Positions 6,601-10,945 of a stretch of DNA of 10,945 nt are shown here, one piece after another. The translations under genes and the position numbers were made by a program. Source of the DNA: Phellopilus nigrolimitatus (lineage: Eukaryota; Basidiomycota; Agaricomycetes; Hymenochaetales; Hymenochaetaceae); assembly GCA_021029095.1 (NCBI GenBank), contig JAJOHG010000619.1:1-10945 (forward strand), written 5' to 3'. The notes under the pieces were generated by a model. That model was not told where the DNA came from. It ran no database searches and saw only the letters and a list, made by a program, of their open reading frames with translations. Each line of letters begins with the position of its first letter. Position 1 is the stretch's first letter.

Positions 6601-9142
6601 CGGCGTCGCTGACGACCTCTCCGACGCGGGCCGCAGTCCATCGACATCCATCGCCATCGAAGCGCCATCTGCCCTGCCATGGCCTGCTCGCCGCGCAGGC
6701 GCTCGCTCGCGCGGTGGATCCAGCGCTTGCGCATCTTCGGCGGCATCTCCTCCTCGCGCACCTCCCTCATCTTCCTCTCCAGGCCTCCTCCGCTCGCATC
6801 TCCATTCCCGTTCGCCGAACGCACGCGATCAGACCCGGGCGCCAGCGCAGGCACGCGCGCCCTGCCCTTCCCCTTGCGGTCGTACTTGTGCGGCGTCGGG
6901 TGCACAACGCGCAGCGCAGGGAGGGACGCACCGCGCGGGAGCGCGTCCGCCCGCTATCCCAATCCCATCCGGGTCCATCTCGACTTCAAGCTCCCCACTA
7001 CGCCGATCCCACGCATCTCCCCCAACAAGCTCGACACCGCGCAGGCCACCCGCCTCCTCTCCGCCTACAACACGCGTGCGCACGCCGCGCTGCGCCCCGA
7101 CGAGCGGGCCGAGGTCCACGCGCCCCTTCTCCTTTGCCCCCGCCCTCGCCCTCGCCTTCGCGCGCGTGAGGTCCTGCATCGCGTGCAGCGACGCCGGGTG
7201 GCGGTTCGTCTGCGGCGAGTGCGGGGGCGGCGTCGCGGACGGCGAACGGCGCACCTGCGAGTACGGCTGAGCCGCGAGGGCCCCGCCTTGGCGTTCGCGC
7301 GGGCTCTGTCAGACACGTGCCCGTTGGGTGCGGGCGGGGCCGCAGCGGAGGCGGGGGTGGGTACTCGCCCTCCGCGAACGCCTCCATGAGTCGCAGCGCA
7401 CAGTCGCGCGCGGCGTTCCCGCACGCGCAGGCGACGAAGCTCGACCTCAGCGAATGGACGATGCTCTGCATCTGCAGGCGCAGGCGTGCGATATGGTGCG
7501 GTCTAAACGTACGAAAAAAGAGGGGAAAAAAGGAACAGAAGTCAGCAACTCTGCATCCGCGACTAAGGAACGTGAACGGACTCAGACCGAGAGAGAAAGG
7601 AAAGAAAAAGAGAAAAGAAAAGAACGCACGTCATCTTGCTTGTCCTGCTCTCGCACCCTCTTCGATAAGCGCGGGCAGCTGGTGCACAACCGCGCCGTCG
7701 TCCCACTCCCAGCTTAGCACGACTTCCTCGCATGCCTTCAGGTCCCGCAGCGCGAAAATGGCAAATTTCAGCACGCCCGGGTCATCGTCCCCGGAGGAGC
7801 CTCCTACACCTGTCTCATCGTCCTCCGTCTCCGAGGTGCTCTCCGATCTCCCGTTCACCGGCGATTGCCCGCGATTTCGCTGGACGCGCGAGGCTTTGCG
7901 CCCTTCTCTTCTTCCCACGGCACAGCACGGGACGCAGGACGGCGTTCGGGCGGCAGCCAGAGCGTGCAAAGCGCGCCTCGTTGCCCGCCATGCGCGCATC
8001 GAGCGCGACAGAAAGGGGCGGCGGCACGAGGTGGACGTGCGGTTTCGGCATCCCTAGCGGCTCGTCAGCATGCAGCAAACACAGGAAGAGGAGCGGAGCC
8101 CGGCTGACCCATGTGCGCATACGCGTTGAGCGGGTCGGCGAGGTACGCCGCGCTCGGGATGATGGTGGACGTGTACGGCGTGATGAGCGCCTCGCCGGCG
8201 ATGGGCGCGGTCGTCTGGAGCGCATAGCTCGGGGGCGGACCGCGGCGGCGACGTCGTCCTTCGCGTGCGCGAGGGGCACGACGCGCGTCCGGCCGGAATC
8301 GGGGTCGGCGGCGAGCGCGGTGACGCCACGCCAGTTCTGCGCGGCGAGGCGCAGCTTCGCGCGCGTCGTGGCGTGCGGGACGGCGTCGTCCGCGAGGGGC
8401 ACGTACCCGCCGCGCCAGTCGTCCTCGATGTTCGACGTGCTCGTCCTCGTGCGGGGGATCCGCCGCGGAGGCCGAGTGCGTCGCTGAGAGTGGCGGGGCG
8501 TGGCAGGTGGGCGTGCGCGCCGCCGCCGCCCACGCTCGTGTTGATGCTCGTACTGCGCTCTCTGCGCCTGCGCGCCTGGCCCTGGCCGCCGCCGCCGCCG
8601 CCTCCGCCGGCGGGACGCCCTGCTTCTGGGCGAGCGCCCGCTCGTGCTGGCGGCGGGCGGCGCGGCGGCGGTCGACCTCGCGCGGGGCGCACTCCCAGCA
8701 GCGCCACTCCTCGGGGTCGTGGCCGGGGAGGATGTCGAAGCAGATCATGTGCGACCAGCGGCCACAGTCGTCGCAGGCGATCGAGAGGCCGTCGTCGTGG
8801 GAGTAGCCGCAGATGCAGTGGATGTCGTCCGAGCCGCCCGCGGGGGCGCCCTGGGCGGCTGTGGCACCGCTGCCGCTGGCACTAGCGGGGACGGCAGGCA
8901 CGCGGATGCTGCTGGGTGCGGGCGGCGGGAAGGGCGGGGGGCGCATACGGGATGTTGTTGTAATTGGCGTGATTGCGTGCCGGCGGGACGGGAGCGGTTG
9001 TGGTGGCGGGAGAGGCGGCAGCGGCGGTGTGTGAGCGCTTTCGCTTTGCGGGGACGGAGACGGGTGCGGCGGGAACGGCGGCGGTGGGGGCGGGGGCGGG
9101 AGGGACGAGGTAGGGGCGACGGCGAGTAGTTTCATCTAGCAT
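3690..9142 (-). CDS. SET3: Set3/MLL5-like PHD finger and SET domain chromatin protein, frame-disrupted
   Basis: This is a nuclear regulator of the Set3/MLL5 group, whose members read histone marks through a PHD finger and, in yeast, scaffold a deacetylase complex. From the ATG at 9142: a Pro/Ala-rich N-terminus with KRKRS and NYNNIPYAPP; a C4HC3 PHD finger (8817-8689); a basic linker; a divergent SET domain (about 8230-7640) with PSYALQTTAPI, NEARFARSGCRPNA and EEVVLSWEWDDG; a CACG post-SET segment; VDLGPLVGAQRG; MPPKMRKRWI; then a long Ser/Pro/Glu-rich tail with RKKKQREEQ and an Arg-Asp repeat, stopping at 3690-3692. Introns at 8054-8108, 7503-7629 and 6300-6377 have GT-AG ends. The protein is spread over all three minus frames and needs about a dozen breaks, mostly single-base losses. 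The PHD-SET core is secure; assigning the whole tail to one gene, and the start, are inferences. Confidence 0.82.
3763..3834 (-). repeat. Arg-Asp dipeptide repeat near the C-terminus
   Basis: The minus strand encodes about ten Arg-Asp pairs from 6-bp units of the CGGGAC/CGGGAT type, followed by about 25 residues to the stop at 3690. Mixed-charge RD tracts occur in nuclear-speckle and RNA-processing proteins and can drive condensation; that role is inference here. The opposite strand reads as an Arg-Ser run, a mirror effect of the same repeat. Confidence 0.8.
5613..5873. repeat. Imperfect tandem duplication, period about 170 bp
   Basis: Copy one (about 5613-5705) and copy two (about 5783-5873) align through GGAARGTCGAAYGAT, GGCGCMGGTGTC, GACRCCGGAGTCCG and GACGTCC, with an offset of 168-172 bp. 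On the minus strand they encode DSGVRAFDTGA and DSGVGTFDTCA. The copies lie in different minus frames, so a frame break falls between them. The duplication is inside the low-complexity tail of the PHD-SET protein. Confidence 0.7.
5875..6045 (-). repeat. Short degenerate repeats encoding Glu-Pro, Gln-Pro and Leu-Asn runs
   Basis: Units such as GGTTCA/GGCTCA recur on the plus strand (for example 6011-6040, and GGCTCG near 5909-5930). On the minus strand they give LNLNLN, PEPQP or PEPEP depending on frame. The frame is uncertain here, so the true peptide cannot be fixed. Such runs are common in fungal chromatin protein tails and are prone to slippage. Confidence 0.55.
6300..6377 (-). other. Intron in the tail-coding part
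   Basis: On the minus strand a 78-nt segment runs from GTACGT to TACAG, with a CGACTGATG branch-like site. It follows QMDVDPG. The unspliced frame reaches a stop soon after the donor. The downstream exon is Pro-rich, and its frame is blurred by nearby breaks. Confidence 0.6.
7503..7629 (-). other. Intron after the SET domain
   Basis: On the minus strand a 127-nt pyrimidine-rich segment runs from GTGCGT to TTTAG, with a TTGCTGAC branch-like site and a long T/C run. Removing it joins SKMT to PHHIARLRLQM, leading into the CACG post-SET segment. It is longer than the other introns here. A more distal AG is possible, but the TTTAG choice gives the best protein. Confidence 0.65.
7640..8230 (-). 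other. Divergent SET domain, Set3/MLL5 type
   Basis: The domain begins at PSYALQTTAPIAGE and ends at WEWDDGAVVHQLPAL. An intron at 8054-8108 interrupts it between AYAHM and GMPKP. The cofactor-site motif that active methyltransferases carry as NHSCxPN reads ARSGCRPNA here, so the His is absent. Set3 and MLL5 have similar replacements and are considered poorly active or inactive, so a reader or scaffold role is more likely than methylation. Frame breaks fall at about 8231-8235 and 7900. Confidence 0.8.
8054..8108 (-). other. Intron in the SET domain
   Basis: On the minus strand a 55-nt segment runs from GTCAGC to CTAG, with a TGCTGAC branch-site-like sequence before the acceptor. Removing it joins AYAHM to GMPKPHVHL with the Gly codon split after its first base, which restores the family sequence. 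The unspliced frame ends at a stop in the intron. Confidence 0.75.
8689..8817 (-). other. PHD finger of the PHD-SET protein
   Basis: The frame reads CICG, then ACDDC, then WSHMIC, then WRCWEC. This gives the C4HC3 zinc ligands of a PHD finger in the right order: Cys-x-Cys, Cys-x2-Cys, His-x2-Cys, Cys-x2-Cys. The aromatic Trp between the second Cys pair and the His is typical of fingers that bind methylated histone H3 tails. The finger lies N-terminal to the SET domain, as in Set3 and MLL5. Confidence 0.92.
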
Positions 9143-9743
9143 ACCATCTTACGCTATGCTCTCCCGCCCATCCCTCCCAAATTTTTACATTTACCGCGGT
9201 TTTCAAGCGGAGCTCAATTATGCTCCCACGCCACCGTCGCATTGTCCTGCATTGTCAGTTTCGTCACGCACCACCACCGACCTTTGTCGACTTTCCCCAA
9301 AGCTCAGTTCCGGCTCTCCTTCTCGCTTTGTTTTAACTGTGGCTCGCTCCTTGTCTGAGAGACAAATGCAAAAGACTGTGCGCAGTTTTGACGGGCAAAA
9401 TGGGCAAAGGTAACTGGTAAGTAACCGCCGTCGTGAAGACAAAGGCTAGAACACAACACAAGCCTTGGCCCGGGCCGGATCCTCTTTGCTTCGCAGTCCC
9501 CGCCTTCTCGAAGATCCTTTCCAAACTAGCTTTTTCTCGTGATCAGCCGTTATTCGAGAGGCTGTCCTGCCTTCGACTGCGTACATACAGCGTCTCAGCG
9601 GAAACAAGGGACCGCACCATAAATAGTGCAGGAAGTTATTATTATATCCCTCATGCAGGTGTGTTCGGTTGTTCAACGACAAGATGTTATAAATCCTATT
9701 GGCACGACACATGCGCTCCTCTACCATGTCTCTATATGACCTC
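9143..9743. other. Intergenic region upstream of the PHD-SET gene
   Basis: This 600-bp stretch is less GC-rich than the gene it precedes. It should hold the PHD-SET promoter and the 3' UTR of the small Lys-rich gene, as both are on the minus strand. I saw no clear TATA box at a standard distance from 9142 and no RNA gene. Plus-strand open frames that enter the neighbouring gene look like antisense shadows. Confidence 0.45.
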
Positions 9744-10004
9744 CTACTTTTTCTTCAGCGCACTCTTCTTAGGCCCGCTCTTCGCCTCACCCTTCTTCCC
9801 CTCGCCCGTCGCTCCATCCGGAATCTCCGTGTCCGGCCCCTCCCCAAACTTGACCTGCCGCGCATGCATAGCGTCCAGCTCCTTCTGCACGGCCGCGCTG
9901 ACCTTGTTGCGGTCTTCCTTGCCGTGGCTCAGCAGGCGCTTCCCGTCTTCCTTCATCGCCTTGTTGGAGACGGCGGCGTTGTCTTTCGTCCTCTCGAGCG
10001 GCAT
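9744..10004 (-). CDS. Small Lys-rich protein of unknown function (86 residues)
   Basis: This single-exon frame begins MPLERTKDNAAVSNKAM, continues through KEDGKRLLSHGKEDRNKVS and KELDAMHARQVKFGEG, and ends in a strongly basic tail, KKSALKKK. There is no signal peptide, membrane segment or cysteine. The first half is charged and likely helical; the second is rich in Gly, Glu and Lys and probably disordered. The ATG is the first in the frame, and a TATTTAAAG box lies about 90 bp upstream. Codon use and composition are coding-like, and unlike the two larger genes it shows no frame break. It resembles small conserved fungal hypothetical proteins, but I cannot name a family. A nuclear or cytosolic location is a guess from its charge. 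Confidence 0.6.
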   Translation of the reverse strand: MPLERTKDNAAVSNKAMKEDGKRLLSHGKEDRNKVSAAVQKELDAMHARQVKFGEGPDTEIPDGATGEGKKGEAKSGPKKSALKKK

Positions 10005-10008
10005 CGCT

Positions 10009-10072
10009 TATGTGTATGTGTGTGTGTATGTGTATGTGCGTCTCAGGAGTCGGTGATTGATTGATTGATTGA
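10009..10072. repeat. TG/TGTA and GATT simple repeats in the 5' leader
   Basis: A TG-rich run with TATG interruptions covers 10009-10038, and five copies of a GATT unit cover about 10053-10072. Both fall between the TATA-like box and the ATG of the small Lys-rich gene, so they are probably transcribed as its 5' UTR on the minus strand (CA-rich and AATC-rich there). Confidence 0.7.
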
Positions 10073-10093
10073 TGTTGGGTGAGAAGCGGCCCT

Positions 10094-10102
10094 CTTTAAA
10101 TA
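10094..10102 (-). promoter_or_regulatory. TATA-like box of the small Lys-rich gene
   Basis: The minus strand reads TATTTAAAG about 90 bp before the ATG at 10004. The intervening leader holds only simple repeats. This position supports the chosen start and an independent promoter. Confidence 0.5.
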
Positions 10103-10179
10103 CGGGCCCCAGTGATGTGCACGTACCGAACGCTACACGAAACTCACCGTCTCCTGCCCGTGAAACTGTCAGAACCAGG

Positions 10180-10365
10180 CTATATCAGTACCTGTTCTAA
10201 AGAAATACGCAAAGAATCCATCTGCGACACGTACGACGCCTCCACGTCCGCCGCAAAGTGCAGAAGTCGAAACATCCGCACAACCCCTCAGCGCTCTATT
10301 CAGAGCCCAGGCAGCGCGGAGGCTGCAGCGGGTCGTCGTGGCTCTGAGTTGCTTAGTGCCTCCAT
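10180..10365 (-). CDS. Weak candidate small gene or exon, unknown function
   Basis: An ATG at 10365 follows a T-run ending in TAG on the minus strand and opens MEALSNSEPRRPAAASALPGL before a stop. An overlapping frame continues LNRALRGCADV, and a third reads LLHFAADVEASYVSQMDSL then RISLEQ, up to a GTACTG splice-donor-like site at 10191 or a stop at 10180-10182. The last segment looks like a real amphipathic helix. Joining the parts needs two frame corrections, the second not a simple one-base loss. It could be a damaged small gene, an exon of a gene further right, or chance. I do not recognise the family. Confidence 0.2.
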
Positions 10366-10369
10366 CTAG

Positions 10370-10945
10370 AAAAAAACTTGCTTTAATTTTCTCGAACAAG
10401 CATTTGCATCTTCCCCAACCCGTCTGCCCGCAGCGCACACTGACTGCTTACTAGTACAAGAGTGCTCGCGCATACGAGCCTTGCGACAGACGCCACTGGC
10501 GACTTGGAAAAAAAGGTCGTGGCTGTAGCCGAAGGGGCCCAGACGCAATTCGCATCCACATCCTCCTCCGCGCCGCCGCCGCCGCCGCCGTATCTGCCAC
10601 AGACCCCAGTCCTCTCCAGGGGCCGGCGCATACATATTATCAGACGGTGTGCACGCAGCCGCGAGCAGCTGCACAGGACTTCCGAGTAGCCGCCGCCGCC
10701 GAGCCAAACGGTGCGCTTGTCCCCCGTACTAGGGGGTAGCTAGCACACACCACACACCACACACCGCATTTCATCTCTGAGAATTCGAGGAGCGCACATG
10801 CGTGTGCACTATACAGTATACCGCACTACGGGCAGACCAGGAAAAGCCCTCCTCGTCCTAGAAGACGGAGCTCGGCTCTCATCCGTCTCGCCCAAGCAAA
10901 AGAACCGCAAAAATAAACAAATAAAGCGCCCAATCGTGTAGACCC
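10370..10945. other. Right-end region without a supported gene
   Basis: Short frames exist on both strands, including a Pro-run around 10573-10590 from a CCG repeat, but none has a family motif or clear exon structure. An AATAAA sequence near 10912-10924 on the plus strand might be a polyadenylation signal, though no plus-strand gene leads to it. The right edge may contain the start of a minus-strand gene lying outside the window. Confidence 0.4.
10744..10765. repeat. CACACACC tandem repeat
   Basis: Nearly three copies of an 8-bp CA-rich unit stand just after a short inverted repeat (CCCCC, loop, GGGGG, at about 10720-10736). No function is evident. It does not match a telomere unit, and it lies away from the window end. 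Confidence 0.65.

Noticed and set aside
6679..8885. Long plus-strand open frames over the PHD-SET gene
   Set aside because: They lie opposite the clear PHD, SET and post-SET coding segments and are Arg/Ala/Pro-rich, as expected from high GC content.
1400..8941. Programmed ribosomal frameshifting as the reason for the many frame changes
   Set aside because: There are far too many sites in two unrelated genes, they are plain homopolymers with no typical slippery heptamer plus structure, and the shifts go the same way as base undercalling.
9433..10056. 207-codon plus-strand open frame with hydrophobic stretches, like a membrane protein
   Set aside because: The hydrophobic part is the antisense of the Lys/Glu-rich codons of the 86-residue gene, and the first half is AT-richer intergenic DNA without motifs.
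10720..10736. Short CCCCC/GGGGG inverted repeat, considered as a terminator or transposon end
   Set aside because: The stem is five base pairs, there is no target-site duplication or partner repeat, and no transposase lies nearby.

Overview
The window looks like nuclear DNA from a filamentous basidiomycete, most likely an Agaricomycete. The evidence is the short GT-AG introns (mostly 53-68 nt), a secreted GH18 enzyme of the compact kind common in mushrooms, and a PHD plus SET regulator of the Set3/MLL5 type with a very long low-complexity tail. I see no bacterial operon, transposon, CRISPR array, tRNA or rRNA.

Layout from left to right. 1-1038: AT-richer intergenic DNA with no convincing gene; a TATA box sits at 915-920. 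1039-2532 (+): a secreted GH18 chitinase-like gene of about 325 residues in nine or so exons, including two adjacent microexons of 12 and 10 nt. 2533-3689: intergenic, with a CTTT microsatellite and a purine-rich tract. 3690-9142 (-): one large, GC-rich gene for a Set3/MLL5-like PHD-SET protein ending in an Arg-Asp repeat tail; at least three introns are visible. 9143-9743: intergenic. 9744-10004 (-): an intact 86-residue Lys-rich protein of unknown function, with a TATA box and simple repeats upstream. 10005-10945: mostly non-coding by eye, with one weak candidate small exon on the minus strand.

The most important observation concerns the reading frames. Both the GH18 gene and the PHD-SET gene are broken by many frameshifts. 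Where I can compare with the family pattern, nearly all are losses of one or two bases, mostly in homopolymer runs, while protein motifs and splice sites on both sides stay intact. I think uncorrected sequencing or assembly error is more likely than two independently decaying genes, but the sequence alone cannot prove this. Gene calls that simply follow open frames would cut the PHD-SET gene into many false genes and misread part of the GH18 enzyme.

The genes do not form a pathway. A cell-wall or glycan hydrolase, a chromatin regulator and a small basic protein are ordinary neighbours in a compact fungal genome. I found no convincing undescribed system. The best leads are the microexons, the systematic frame breaks, an internal 170-bp duplication in the PHD-SET gene and the weak small exon at the right.
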